Assembly (NCBI RefSeq): GCF_900129615.1
Contig: NZ_FQWI01000001.1
Location: forward strand, 891,068 to 955,067
Source of the DNA: Pectobacterium carotovorum
GTDB lineage: Bacteria > Pseudomonadota > Gammaproteobacteria > Enterobacterales > Enterobacteriaceae
Direction of reading: 5' to 3'
Length of the DNA: 64,000 nucleotides
The notes beneath the pieces are model-generated. The model did no database searches and was not told the origin of the DNA. It saw nothing but the letters and a program-made list of their open reading frames with translations. Below, piece after piece: positions 55,124 through 64,000 of this stretch (positions are counted from its first letter, which is position 1; each line of letters begins with the position of its first letter). The translations under genes were made by a program, and so were the position numbers.

Positions 55124-58100
55124 TTATCGTGGCAGCCAAATTTTCTTTATAATTTCCAGTTTTTTTTGATTAAGCATCCAATTTTCTTGAACTTCACTTT
55201 TCAACACCGCACCAACTTTCCTAGCCGAATCAACATCATGGATATATTGACTCATTGCTGAAGACCAGTCCTTGTATCTATTTTTTACAGCATTAACGGA
55301 AAGCCTGCCTTTGTAGCATAAAACATCACTGCATATAACCGGTATTCCACAGATACCAAGCTCTAATAAACGAATATTGCTGCGGGTTCGATTAGTATTA
55401 TTATCAGCCAACGGTGCTATTGCAAAATCAAGATTGAGAGAGGCTAGCTGTTGGGGATAATGCGTAAAACCGTGATAGCGGTGATATTCATGAATAAAGG
55501 GCTTCAGTTTAGGAGGATAAGTCCCCAAAAACACCCACGTAACGTGGTTAGAAAAATCACGGATGACGTTGGATACCAATTCAATATCTTCATCACGGAG
55601 GTCCTGCGTTATACACCCAACTCGAGGCTTATCGCTTACCCTTCCCGTGAGAGCAAGATCATTCCAGAAATGAGGTAAATATGTAGGTAAAAACTGAATG
55701 TCGTGATGCACTCTGCCATATTGCTCAGCTAATGCTTCAGACCCGACAATCACCCTATCAAAAGAAGCCAAGTTCTCTTTTATTTTATTCAAGTGTTCTT
55801 TTTTATTTTTACTATCATCAAATTTACTTGATTCATAGTAGTTCATATCATAAATAGAAAAACAATCTTTCATCGATTTGAAATTAATTATATCTCCACT
55901 TTGAACATGGTTCTGAGTGATAATAACATCAGGCTTTATTTGCAAAAACTCAGATATGACGAGAGAATCTGAAACCACAGCCCCTTCAACCATTCCGTTG
56001 TATCTCATTTTATAAAAAGGCTCGTCTAACCGATATATCTCTATCGGATTACAACCGCCAGAATACATCATTACGCGAGGCAGGCGTTGAGGCTCTAGCG
56101 ATAGCTCGCGCGGCCTGATATATTTTTCTATTCTATAAGCATGAGTTAATGACAAATTCTTATTATAAGCAGGATCATTAGCAGTGACATATCCCCACTT
56201 ATGATAGATAACCCTCTCTTGTTCTGAGCAAGTTTCGTTCTTCCTATCATTTTTTTCCGGAGATAAATCAGTCGCAACAATAGAGTAAGGGGTCCAAACG
56301 GAAAGATAACCTGCGTCACGAATTTTTAAACTTAAATCGATATCAGCAAGATATTGCTCAGTCAGCAACTCGTCTACTCCACCGACATCTTGATAAACCG
56401 AGCGCCTTACAAGTAAACATAATGAGGGGAGCGCGCTATAATTTTGTTCTATTGCTAAACGATGCATATAACCTGAAGCTGAATAGTGGCTTCCAACAAA
56501 AGGACTTTCAGCTACACCATTGAGCCCAAGAATCATTCCTGCTGAATAAACTTTCTCATTAAGATTAATGACTTTGCTGCCAACACATCCTACTTCATCA
56601 CGCAGGCAATGATTCACTAAATTTTCTAGCCATTCATCATGCGCAGGAAAAACCGCCACATCAAGCAAGAGTATATAATCACCCGATGCTTGACTAGCTG
56701 CGATATTATTGAGTCTTGAGCGACTTTCCTGATGTGGAAATAGAATGACTTTTATTCTTTTAGGATCAATTTTACTGACTTCTTCTAGCCAGTAACGATT
56801 CTCTTCAGCCTCAGCATAGCAACTTAGAATCAAAATTTCATAATTAGTATATTTAGATTTTTCCAGCAACCCCATAACACAGCGTTGCAATATATTGACA
56901 TCACCGCTATCGATGATAAAAATACTAACTTTAGGTAACTCCTTGGCATGTCCATAAACAACCCGACATCCACCTGAGGAATTGTGTAAAATCAAGCTAT
57001 TCACATAACCTTTTTTACTTAAATAGTGACTAATCAACTGTTCTGCTTTACTACTGTCTAACTCTTTTTTTGATTCACTGATTAACAAAGGCTCAGAAAA
57101 ATGGCCAACACTTCCATTCCCTTTTTCTTCAATCACTCCCATCATAACATCGAAATCAAAAAAGTCAGGAGAAATGCTATTATAACAATTCGTGTCTCTA
57201 AATATGCTTTGATGGAAGAAGCAGCCAACAAAAAATGCGCTGGGGAAACCAATAAAATAATCAATACTAAAGTCAGGTAAAAAAGCAGACTCTACTTCAC
57301 CACGATCATCAATAAATATTTTGTCAGAATAAATCGCGCTATATTCACTCACTTTATTTAAGTAACATATAGCAGAAAAAACCCCATCTGCTATAAATGT
57401 AACGCCAGCCCTCACATACTGAAGCCAGTTAAAACGCTGCTCCATTGATATATTTTTTATAGTAGTGCTTAGCTTTATTGTTTCGCATAATGAGGTCCAA
57501 GACTCAAAATCTTTAGAAAGCGTATACTCTCCATCGGTAAAAACAATACAGTTTAATCTTGAATACATCTTCTTAACAGGCAATAAAGACTCTAATGTAG
57601 TTAAAACCTCACGCCATGATTTCGATTGATCATAGATGCAAATATAAATAGCTTGAGGTGATACCAATTCACTAATATTTCTGGAAATAAGGGAAATTCG
57701 TTCAGGGGAAAGCTCCCGCCGTTTAACCCATTCCATTATATTTTCTTTATGATTTCTATTATAACAATCCTGTGCTTTATCTTGTGTCAGTTCCAGAAAT
57801 TTGAAAAATTGCTGATTGGATACACTTTCCAATCCTTCATAAAAATCTTTATATTTATAAAGGCTTTCCCTTACTCTCTCCAACTCATTCGGGGAATCAT
57901 CCCAGGCAACATCAGCATTACCGATATCCTCAGATGTCTTCTCCGTGATAGCATATTTTTCATACCCTGAAGCAACCCTGGCAACCACAGGACAACCGCA
58001 TAACCCAGCTAAAGCACAGGTACCAGATGCTTCATAAGAATACATAACGCGTCCACGCTTGAGGACCTTAGCAAGTTCATTCAGCGATAATGGCTGTTCC

Positions 58101-58627
58101 ATCGATAAAACTATTATGTTTTCAGGTAATGTTGAAAAATCAACACAGCTGCGTGGAACTCGGTTTAAATATAAAAGGTCAAGATCTTTCTCTTTAACAT
58201 CATCACAAAACACTGACAAATCATAAGTTGACATTGTCAATAAATTCACATTTTCTTCATTTTCGGCAAATTCTTTCCGATAAAAGAAAAAGAGGTCATC
58301 CTCGCCAGCATTAATACTATTGCCGTTCAGAACCCCTTCTCTATTCAACATATACCGGACACAAACAGGTGCTTCCAGAGGATTACCTGACTCTATTTCA
58401 GGATAAACCGCGATGAATACTTCGCCAGACTCTTTATATTCGTTAAATTTCCCAGAAGTTAATTGCGGCGTATTCCATTCTGGATTCGTTACCGGAGAAA
58501 CAACATATGCCTCACCACCATTCTGGTTAATAAGATGGCAAAGACGATGTACAACCTGAATACCAAGAGAGGCTTCAATATAACCAGGAACAGTAATTAC
58601 ATAAGGATATTTAAATTTTTTACTCAT
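55124..58627 (-). CDS. Giant modular glycosyltransferase with degenerate GT2 core
   Basis: A 1167-residue protein. Residues about 1-540 resemble GT-B/GT2-like modules (with SYEASGTCALAGLCGCPVVARVASGYEKYA). About 565-790 is a GT2 fold (VSIFIIDSGDVNILQRC; GDYILLLDVAVFPAHDEWLENL; QYLADIDLSLKIRDAGYLSVWTP). About 855-1167 is a GT-B/GT4-like domain (MMYSGGCNPIEIYRL; KPRVGCITQDLRDEDIELVSNVI; RSNIRLLELGICGIPVICSD). In the GT2 domain the usual NNDTE acidic motif is replaced by LDVAVF, so sugar transfer by this module may be lost or altered; the C-terminal module looks intact. Its paralogue is the next upstream gene. Size and place next to fliC resemble flagellin glycosyltransferases (Fgt/FgtA) of Pseudomonas. 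Confidence 0.82.
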   Translation of the reverse strand: MSKKFKYPYVITVPGYIEASLGIQVVHRLCHLINQNGGEAYVVSPVTNPEWNTPQLTSGKFNEYKESGEVFIAVYPEIESGNPLEAPVCVRYMLNREGVLNGNSINAGEDDLFFFYRKEFAENEENVNLLTMSTYDLSVFCDDVKEKDLDLLYLNRVPRSCVDFSTLPENIIVLSMEQPLSLNELAKVLKRGRVMYSYEASGTCALAGLCGCPVVARVASGYEKYAITEKTSEDIGNADVAWDDSPNELERVRESLYKYKDFYEGLESVSNQQFFKFLELTQDKAQDCYNRNHKENIMEWVKRRELSPERISLISRNISELVSPQAIYICIYDQSKSWREVLTTLESLLPVKKMYSRLNCIVFTDGEYTLSKDFESWTSLCETIKLSTTIKNISMEQRFNWLQYVRAGVTFIADGVFSAICYLNKVSEYSAIYSDKIFIDDRGEVESAFLPDFSIDYFIGFPSAFFVGCFFHQSIFRDTNCYNSISPDFFDFDVMMGVIEEKGNGSVGHFSEPLLISESKKELDSSKAEQLISHYLSKKGYVNSLILHNSSGGCRVVYGHAKELPKVSIFIIDSGDVNILQRCVMGLLEKSKYTNYEILILSCYAEAEENRYWLEEVSKIDPKRIKVILFPHQESRSRLNNIAASQASGDYILLLDVAVFPAHDEWLENLVNHCLRDEVGCVGSKVINLNEKVYSAGMILGLNGVAESPFVGSHYSASGYMHRLAIEQNYSALPSLCLLVRRSVYQDVGGVDELLTEQYLADIDLSLKIRDAGYLSVWTPYSIVATDLSPEKNDRKNETCSEQERVIYHKWGYVTANDPAYNKNLSLTHAYRIEKYIRPRELSLEPQRLPRVMMYSGGCNPIEIYRLDEPFYKMRYNGMVEGAVVSDSLVISEFLQIKPDVIITQNHVQSGDIINFKSMKDCFSIYDMNYYESSKFDDSKNKKEHLNKIKENLASFDRVIVGSEALAEQYGRVHHDIQFLPTYLPHFWNDLALTGRVSDKPRVGCITQDLRDEDIELVSNVIRDFSNHVTWVFLGTYPPKLKPFIHEYHRYHGFTHYPQQLASLNLDFAIAPLADNNTNRTRSNIRLLELGICGIPVICSDVLCYKGRLSVNAVKNRYKDWSSAMSQYIHDVDSARKVGAVLKSEVQENWMLNQKKLEIIKKIWLPR

Positions 58628-58772
58628 CGTTTATCCTAAAAATCAAGCATTGCATATTCGCAGTTTACAAAAAGTCGATCATCATTGTCTAAAGATAAGA
58701 ATGCTACCGCCCTTGGCTCTTCAGCAACCAATGCGCTAGCACGTCCTCATGTTGTGTTGCTACGCTATCTCG
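58628..58772. other. Gap between the two giant glycosyltransferase genes
   Basis: 145 bases without a gene or clear terminator. The two genes may be cotranscribed or the second may have its own promoter here. Confidence 0.4.
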
Positions 58773-61700
58773 CTATTTTGGCAACCAGGCCTGTAACCAA
58801 TCCGTCAAGCCCTCGCCTTCCAGCATCCAATCTTTATACACGGCATTTCTCAGTTGATCGCCCATTCTTGCTGTCGCATCCATATCAGAGATATGCATAC
58901 GTATTGCGTCCATCCAATCTTTGAAACGATTATCAACCCGTGTTACGGGTAAACCACAGCGATAAGGCTCGATGTCAGTACAAATTACTGGTACCCCACA
59001 AGCTCCTAACTCCATGAGTCGTAGATTACTTTTGCATTCATTGAACAGATTATACTCAAGCGGTACCAGTGCCAAATCGAGATTCAGACTCGCTGTTTTT
59101 TGTGGGTAATATTCGATAGGGACACCTGCATGAAATTCACATTTCACACCTTCAGGCTTCATCCCCATGAAAACCCACTCAACTTCATCTTCAAGCGCTT
59201 TCACCACCGAGCGGAGAATAGCTAAGTCACCTTTATGGCTGCTCCCGCCTGCCCAACCAACCCTAGGTTTACGCCCTTGTTGGCGTAGACTTGTTAGCCC
59301 TTTCCACCAGGACGCAGGTAGCCGGTTATAAGCAACACGAATATCTGAGTGGTAAGCCGAGTAGGCTTCAGCTAGCGCTGGCGTAGAAACCACAACCCAA
59401 TCAACAGATTCCAGTGAACGACGGAAATTTTTAATTAATTGCTGTGAGAATGATTTCCTATTACCGCTGTTGATAGGAATATTAAGGATATAGTCATCGA
59501 ATTCCGCAACAATCGATGAACGCGTATATTTGCGATACTGTGCCACCATCTCAGGTGTCTGAGCCCCAGCGGCGGACTGAACAATCACAACATCGGGCTC
59601 CATATCAACAGCATCGACCAATTTTGGCACGCCGTGCTTCAGTCCCCCTTCTATATGCATCTCTCGCTCTAATGCCTGAAAAGGGAAAATAACACGATAA
59701 TGACCGCATCCATGCCAATCACTATGGCTCCCAATAACCACTGGCAGAGGTCGCCCAGGCAATGCGCGTTGGCACCTTGCCATTTCTGGCGTTAGAGAAA
59801 ACCCCGGAGCATGCTTACCGTACGCAGGGTGATAACATGGATCGTTCGCGAGTTGCGGTAACCAGCGGTCATAAAGCAGGTCAACATCTGACTTTTGGGG
59901 TAACGGTGGTAACTTGAAGTACTGCTGTAATAAGCGCGATGCACCACCTAAATGCATCACTTGAGCATCTGGCGTCCACACAACCAAATAGCCCTGTTGT
60001 CGAGCTTTAAGCGCAAGATCAACATCGCCAAAGTAGGTGGGATATTGCTGCTCATCAAATCCCCCCAGCTCAACATAAACGTCACGCCGCATCATCATGC
60101 AAGCCGCACTAACCGCACTGACATTATGGGTCGTACGGAGACGACTCATATAACCTTTTGATTCTGGACCCATTCCCTGAAACGCAATCGCGGCGCTATC
60201 ATTCATTCCTAATACAATACCGCCATGTTGAATTCGCCCATCATCAAACACCAATTTAGCCCCAACGATACCGACTTCAGGACGTAGTGCATGATTTAAT
60301 AAAGCATTCAACCAATCTCCATTTGTAATTTCAGTATCATTATTAAGGAAAAGCAGAACATCGCCTTTCGCTTTTTGAGCAGCAAAATTATTAATGGCGG
60401 AAAAATTAAATGGATGTGGCCACGATAAAACCTGAACCTGGGTTAATTCCATTGCGGCAAGCTGTCTTAAATATTGACATGCACCCGCCTCTGCTGACTG
60501 ATTATCTACAATTAACAATTCATAATTGAGGTATTGCGTACGCTCCATCAGCGTTTCAATGCATCGACTGATGACAGGCAGATGATCACGCGTAGGAATA
60601 ATAATGGAAACAAGCGGCTTACTTGCATGTTGATACTGAATACTGCATATTCCGTCATTGTTGCGTGCTGAAACAACAGCTTCAACATGGCAACGAACAA
60701 GATGACGCCGGATAATATCAGGATAGTGCAGTGTCACACTGTCGCTGTTCAACCAATCGAACAATGAGTCTGTGGTATAAACCAGCACTTCGGGAATATG
60801 ACCAATCGCTTGCGGCCCTTCTTGTTCTATCAGTTGCCAAATAACATCATGTAGTTCAAGAGATTCACCTATCGAAGGAATAATACCCTGCTGGCGCAAA
60901 GTTGACACATCCACAGCCAGGTTACGGCCTATGTAGGGGAAACTGCGCAACATATCAATATTACACTCAGGCTTAAGCATTGGGTTTTCTGCTTTACCTT
61001 CTTTCAGGATCGCTTCGTCAAAATAGAAGGCTTTCGCTGAAGGAAAACGCAGGCGGTGCTCAGCTAATAATAATGATGCATGCGGAAGTAAACGTTCCCC
61101 AGCACGTAAAACGAACAGATAGGATGCTGATGTTTGAGCCAGAATGGCATTTAGTTGGCTCTCCTCAGCGCGATCGGATGATAACCATGTGACCGTGCCG
61201 GGAGCATCAGCACAAACGAAATTATTCGAGGTCAATACATAGACCTCTTTGGCCAAATAAAATTGTTCATGGATGCTAGCCAATGAAGCATTGATGGCAT
61301 TTTTATCATTAGATTGTGCCAGTACCGCAATACTTATATTACCAACATCTGGATAGGCTTGGATAAATGCTTGTAATAAATCACGACGAGCAGGACTAAT
61401 CAACCGCTCGCTCAACCACTTATCAACAGAATAAAAAGGCTTCGTTTTATCCTGCAACGTTAAGTTATGAAGAGCAAGCCTTTGCAGTTCCTGATCGGTT
61501 ATTGTTTTAAGCGTCGGCTCTGGCAAACTGTCAATCAGTGATGGTAACGTATTTGATAACCGCCAGGATTTATTATAATAGTCTAAACGCTTCTGGGTAT
61601 ATTTAGCTGCTTGTTCATAACCCTTATAAATGCTCTCTGCCACTTCTTCGGAAGAAAGAGCCTTCCCAGCCGTTTCATTACGAAATACATTGCCCTCAAC

Positions 61701-62456
61701 CAATTCATCGGTAATGTACCCGATGAAAAAATTGTCTTGGTACAAATAGGCTGGCTTGCCTGCACACAGCGCATATTGTGCAATAATTCCACTAGCAACA
61801 ATAGCATCAAAATCCGCAACGGTATTATTATGAACCCATTGTTCTCGGTTCATGATTTCACAAACTATCGAAAATTTCTCCAATTCACTTATCAACGCCT
61901 TGAGCATTGGCGTTGTTTCTTCCACGACAATAAGTATCTTTTTTAGACTATTATTATTTTCCAGAGAAGTGTGATTAAAATATAAATCAGGAGGAGAATG
62001 AGGGAACACAGATGTCAACGAGCTAGTTATCCCGCTCTCATTCAAAAAATCGGCCAATCGAGGCAATGTAACTAACGCTCGATCGCACAAGCGGTTTTCA
62101 AGCAAAATATCAGCTGATGCGGACTCTCGACTATCCAATGACTGGTGGTCGAATATCATATTCGTTGTGACACCACCATTCAGGAACCGGTCTAATATAC
62201 TTGTATTTAATGAAAAATATTGAATCCAGAATAGATCATAATCTTCATTGAAAACATGATCAGTATCAGCAGTGGCAAAAATGTCTTTACCTGGAAATTT
62301 CTTCTCTATCAGATTTTTTATGCGCACATCATACTGATGGCAATAGACATCCACACTCCAACCGTTATCGATGAATCCACCGATCAGGTCCAAAATGGCC
62401 AGTGTTTCATCTCTGTAGTCGATAAGTTGAAGTGTGCTGATAAAGACGCGTGGCAT
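58773..62456 (-). CDS. Giant modular glycosyltransferase, probable flagellin glycosyltransferase
   Basis: A 1227-residue protein, read from ATG at 62456 (MPRVFISTLQLIDYRDETLAIL; AAGG nine bases ahead) rather than TTG at 62477. An N-terminal GT-B-like part (about 1-330) is followed by a weak GT2-like module (about 345-590, ISIAVLAQSNDKNAINASLASI), a canonical GT2 module (about 610-850) with VSIIIPTRDHLPVISRCIETL, the acidic motif LLFLNNDTEI and YFGDVDLALKARQQGYLVVWTPDA, and a C-terminal GT-B/GT4-like module (about 905-1227: GCGHYRVIFPFQALE; KPRVGWAGGSSHKGDLAIL; KSNLRLMELGACGVPVICTD). Its location beside fliC and its architecture suggest it builds the glycan on flagellin. Base composition is less AT-rich than its neighbours. 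Confidence 0.85.
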   Translation of the reverse strand: MPRVFISTLQLIDYRDETLAILDLIGGFIDNGWSVDVYCHQYDVRIKNLIEKKFPGKDIFATADTDHVFNEDYDLFWIQYFSLNTSILDRFLNGGVTTNMIFDHQSLDSRESASADILLENRLCDRALVTLPRLADFLNESGITSSLTSVFPHSPPDLYFNHTSLENNNSLKKILIVVEETTPMLKALISELEKFSIVCEIMNREQWVHNNTVADFDAIVASGIIAQYALCAGKPAYLYQDNFFIGYITDELVEGNVFRNETAGKALSSEEVAESIYKGYEQAAKYTQKRLDYYNKSWRLSNTLPSLIDSLPEPTLKTITDQELQRLALHNLTLQDKTKPFYSVDKWLSERLISPARRDLLQAFIQAYPDVGNISIAVLAQSNDKNAINASLASIHEQFYLAKEVYVLTSNNFVCADAPGTVTWLSSDRAEESQLNAILAQTSASYLFVLRAGERLLPHASLLLAEHRLRFPSAKAFYFDEAILKEGKAENPMLKPECNIDMLRSFPYIGRNLAVDVSTLRQQGIIPSIGESLELHDVIWQLIEQEGPQAIGHIPEVLVYTTDSLFDWLNSDSVTLHYPDIIRRHLVRCHVEAVVSARNNDGICSIQYQHASKPLVSIIIPTRDHLPVISRCIETLMERTQYLNYELLIVDNQSAEAGACQYLRQLAAMELTQVQVLSWPHPFNFSAINNFAAQKAKGDVLLFLNNDTEITNGDWLNALLNHALRPEVGIVGAKLVFDDGRIQHGGIVLGMNDSAAIAFQGMGPESKGYMSRLRTTHNVSAVSAACMMMRRDVYVELGGFDEQQYPTYFGDVDLALKARQQGYLVVWTPDAQVMHLGGASRLLQQYFKLPPLPQKSDVDLLYDRWLPQLANDPCYHPAYGKHAPGFSLTPEMARCQRALPGRPLPVVIGSHSDWHGCGHYRVIFPFQALEREMHIEGGLKHGVPKLVDAVDMEPDVVIVQSAAGAQTPEMVAQYRKYTRSSIVAEFDDYILNIPINSGNRKSFSQQLIKNFRRSLESVDWVVVSTPALAEAYSAYHSDIRVAYNRLPASWWKGLTSLRQQGRKPRVGWAGGSSHKGDLAILRSVVKALEDEVEWVFMGMKPEGVKCEFHAGVPIEYYPQKTASLNLDLALVPLEYNLFNECKSNLRLMELGACGVPVICTDIEPYRCGLPVTRVDNRFKDWMDAIRMHISDMDATARMGDQLRNAVYKDWMLEGEGLTDWLQAWLPK

Positions 62457-62800
62457 AGAAAGGAGCCTTGTAGACAAAACGGATGTGTAAATACTTCCAT
62501 TCTAAAGAGAGAAAATCAAACTAAACGATAAATAAACCAATCAATTACCATGCTATTTAAAGCATTAAAATCAAAACTATCGTTCTTCTCCTAACAAAAT
62601 GTACTAAGGTCTATTTTTTATTGTTCGCTTGGTTTTATTTTATAATAAACAATCACTTATAGGAATTTTTTTGAAACTATAAAAAAGTGTTCGAAAGGTA
62701 CAGAAAGATAAAGAATGGAAAAAATTAAGATAGAAGGATCATGGAGATGCTGTTAAAAACAGGCTTAAAATGACACTGAAATACAAACGATTGATATATT
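62457..62800. other. Intergenic region between the glycosyltransferase operon and fliC
   Basis: About 340 AT-rich bases. The promoter of the minus-strand glycosyltransferase operon should lie here. I searched for a sigma-28 element (TAAA-N15-GCCGATAA) on the minus strand and found none, so the operon is probably read by the housekeeping sigma factor or through fliC. Confidence 0.45.
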
Positions 62801-62823
62801 TAACCCGGCGCATGGCCGGGTTA
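62801..62823 (-). terminator. Terminator of fliC
   Basis: TAACCCGGC and GCCGGGTTA pair over nine bases with loop GCATG. The bases that follow on the minus strand (AATATATC) are not a clean T run, so some read-through to the glycosyltransferase genes is possible. Confidence 0.6.
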
Positions 62824-62847
62824 AAATTCATACCATATTGCTTACGA

Positions 62848-63738
62848 TTAACGCAGCAGAGACAGAACGGTCTGAGGAACCTGGTTAGCCTGAGACAGGA
62901 CTGACGTACCGGCCTGTTGCAGAATGTTCGCCTTGGTCATGTTCGACACTTCCACCGCATAATCCGCATCCTGAATTCGGCCACGGGCGTTGGACAGGTT
63001 GTTGATGGTGTTGTTCACGTTAGTGATCGTGGATTCGAAACGGTTCTGGATCGCACCCAGGTTACTACGTGCGGTGTCTACTGCTTTCAGTGCGGTATCA
63101 ACAGCATTGACGATTTGTTGTGCCAGACCACCAGAACCACCGATAGCACCTGTACCACTCGCAGCACCTGTACCGCCGCTGATTGTGTTTACTGCAGTAG
63201 AAACACCAGAAGACAGGCCAGAAGTCGTTGAGGCATTAACCAGCGCGCCAGAGTCGATGGTGATAACTTCGTTAGCACCGGTGTTTGCACCAACCTGAAT
63301 GTTGATACCGCCGCTTGCTGTACCGTCCAGCAGATTCGTGCCGTTGAAAGAGGCTGATTTAGCAACACGGTCGATTTCGTCCAGACGTTGCTTCATTTCA
63401 GTGTAGATTGAAGTACGGTCAGTACTGCCGTTGGTGTCACTTGCTGCCTGAACCGCCAGCTCACGAACACGCTGTAAGTTGTTGTTGATTTCGTTCAGGT
63501 TACCTTCTGCGGTTTGCGTCAGGGAGATACCGTCGTTCGCGTTACGCGCAGCCTGAGTCAGGCCTTTAACCTGTGCAGTCATACGGTTGGCAATCGCCTG
63601 ACCAGCAGCATCGTCTTTTGCACTATTGATACGCAGACCAGAAGACAGACGCTCAATAGCGGTGCCCAGAGAAGATTGTGATTTGTTCAGGTTGTTCTGG
63701 GTAACCAGAGACATGATGTTAGTATTAATCGATGCCAT
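62848..63738 (-). CDS. fliC: Flagellin
   Basis: A short flagellin of 296 residues. The N-terminal D0/D1 part ([52 protein letters not shown]) and the C-terminal part ([52 protein letters not shown], ending [10 protein letters not shown]) are highly conserved. The central region is tiny (about residues 150-210) and rich in Ser, Thr, Gly and Ala ([30 protein letters not shown]), suited to O-glycosylation. Most of the D2/D3 domains of enteric flagellins are missing. It is transcribed from a sigma-28 promoter and lies between the glycosyltransferase genes and the expected fliD. Confidence 0.97.
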   Translation of the reverse strand: MASINTNIMSLVTQNNLNKSQSSLGTAIERLSSGLRINSAKDDAAGQAIANRMTAQVKGLTQAARNANDGISLTQTAEGNLNEINNNLQRVRELAVQAASDTNGSTDRTSIYTEMKQRLDEIDRVAKSASFNGTNLLDGTASGGINIQVGANTGANEVITIDSGALVNASTTSGLSSGVSTAVNTISGGTGAASGTGAIGGSGGLAQQIVNAVDTALKAVDTARSNLGAIQNRFESTITNVNNTINNLSNARGRIQDADYAVEVSNMTKANILQQAGTSVLSQANQVPQTVLSLLR

Positions 63739-63809
63739 GATAAGCGTTCCTTAATCAATGAGATGTAAGTGTCGGGTTCAGCTCATTGGCTCATCCCCGT
63801 CCTTACTAA

Positions 63810-63836
63810 TTATCGGAACCTTTTTTAAAATCTTTA
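63810..63836 (-). promoter_or_regulatory. Sigma-28 promoter of fliC
   Basis: On the minus strand TAAA, a 15-base spacer, and TCCGATAA fit the sigma-28 consensus (TAAA-N15-GCCGATAA) with one mismatch. The predicted leader of about 65 bases ends with TAAGGAACGC before the ATG. Confidence 0.93.
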
Positions 63837-63934
63837 ATTTTTTGTCTGTCCGTGTTTTTTATTCAAAATCATCTGTTTCAGAAAGAAAAAACCCAGCACT
63901 AGGCTTAATGCTTTTCAGTTAAGCTTTTGAAGGT

Positions 63935-63967
63935 AGCCGTAACGTGTAACGTTGCGGCTTCTTTTTT
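63935..63967 (+). terminator. Orphan terminator-like hairpin upstream of fliC
   Basis: AGCCGTAAC, loop GTGTAAC, GTTGCGGCT (9 bp with one G-U) followed by TCTTTTTT on the plus strand. No plus-strand gene ends before it in the window, so it may close a small RNA or attenuate a leader of the gene beyond 64000 (probably fliD). Confidence 0.6.
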
Positions 63968-64000
63968 ACCGCCCTCGGGTAATGTCTCGCTCGGCGAGTC

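Noticed and set aside
58685..58924. 79-codon plus-strand frame across the end of the larger glycosyltransferase gene
   Set aside because: Antisense to a real gene end and no ribosome site.
62510..62535. CGATAA with an upstream TAAA as a sigma-28 promoter between the glycosyltransferase operon and fliC
   Set aside because: The spacing is 17 rather than 15, the -10 lacks the leading GCC, and it points toward fliC's 3' end on the plus strand, where no gene begins.

Overview
The window looks like chromosomal DNA of a soft-rot enterobacterium, most likely Pectobacterium (family Pectobacteriaceae); Dickeya is the main alternative. Three things point there: E. coli-like gene blocks (rne end, pyrC-dinI-bssS, yceJI, trhO, lpxL, opgGH, yccA-tusE-yccX-hspQ, mgsA-helD-yccFS, sxy-sulA-ompA-matP-ycbZ-fabA), a complete bet cluster, and an RpiB-like isomerase gene preceded by a KdgR-like (pectin catabolism) operator. 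Family assignments come from recognising the translated proteins; no database search was run.

Layout. 1-10.2 kb: 3' end of rne, a monooxygenase-like gene, pyrC, SOS-controlled dinI, a small IraP-like gene, bssS, yceJ-yceI, trhO, an old-yellow-enzyme gene and lpxL. 10.2-18.7 kb: the opgGH operon (osmoregulated periplasmic glucans), a His/Met-rich DUF2946-PepSY membrane pair that may handle copper, and a chemoreceptor. 18.7-24.5 kb: a looser accessory stretch with a ribbon-helix-helix protein, a Cys-rich secreted protein, an OrtT/GhoT-like membrane toxin, DUF523, UspF-like, GNAT, isochorismatase-like and NUDIX proteins, an AriR/YmgB-like connector and tRNA-Ser(UGA). 24.8-39.5 kb: conserved core genes from yccA to fabA, with a second SOS gene (sulA) and ompA. 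39.6-46.6 kb: yebE and the divergent betIBA/betT choline-to-glycine-betaine cluster with a BetI operator. 46.8-48.7 kb: the RpiB-family isomerase, tRNA-Ser(GGA) and phoH.

49.2-64 kb is the flagellar part: fliZ and fliA at one end, and fliC with a near-perfect sigma-28 promoter at the other. Between fliA and fliC lie about 12 kb of mostly AT-rich sugar genes: a GT2-TPR glycosyltransferase, a WcbI-fold protein, a VioB-like acyltransferase, a VioA-like aminotransferase and two very large modular glycosyltransferases. I read this as a flagellin glycosylation island that makes and attaches a 4-acylamino-4,6-dideoxyhexose (viosamine-type) glycan. It is the most interesting system in the window. The two giant glycosyltransferases are paralogues, and one has lost the usual NDT/DXD acidic motif in its central GT2 domain.

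Two LexA boxes, a BetI box, a KdgR-like box, a CRP-like site at ompA, tRNA promoters and many intrinsic terminators were located by eye. No CRISPR array, insertion sequence, prophage or integrase was seen.
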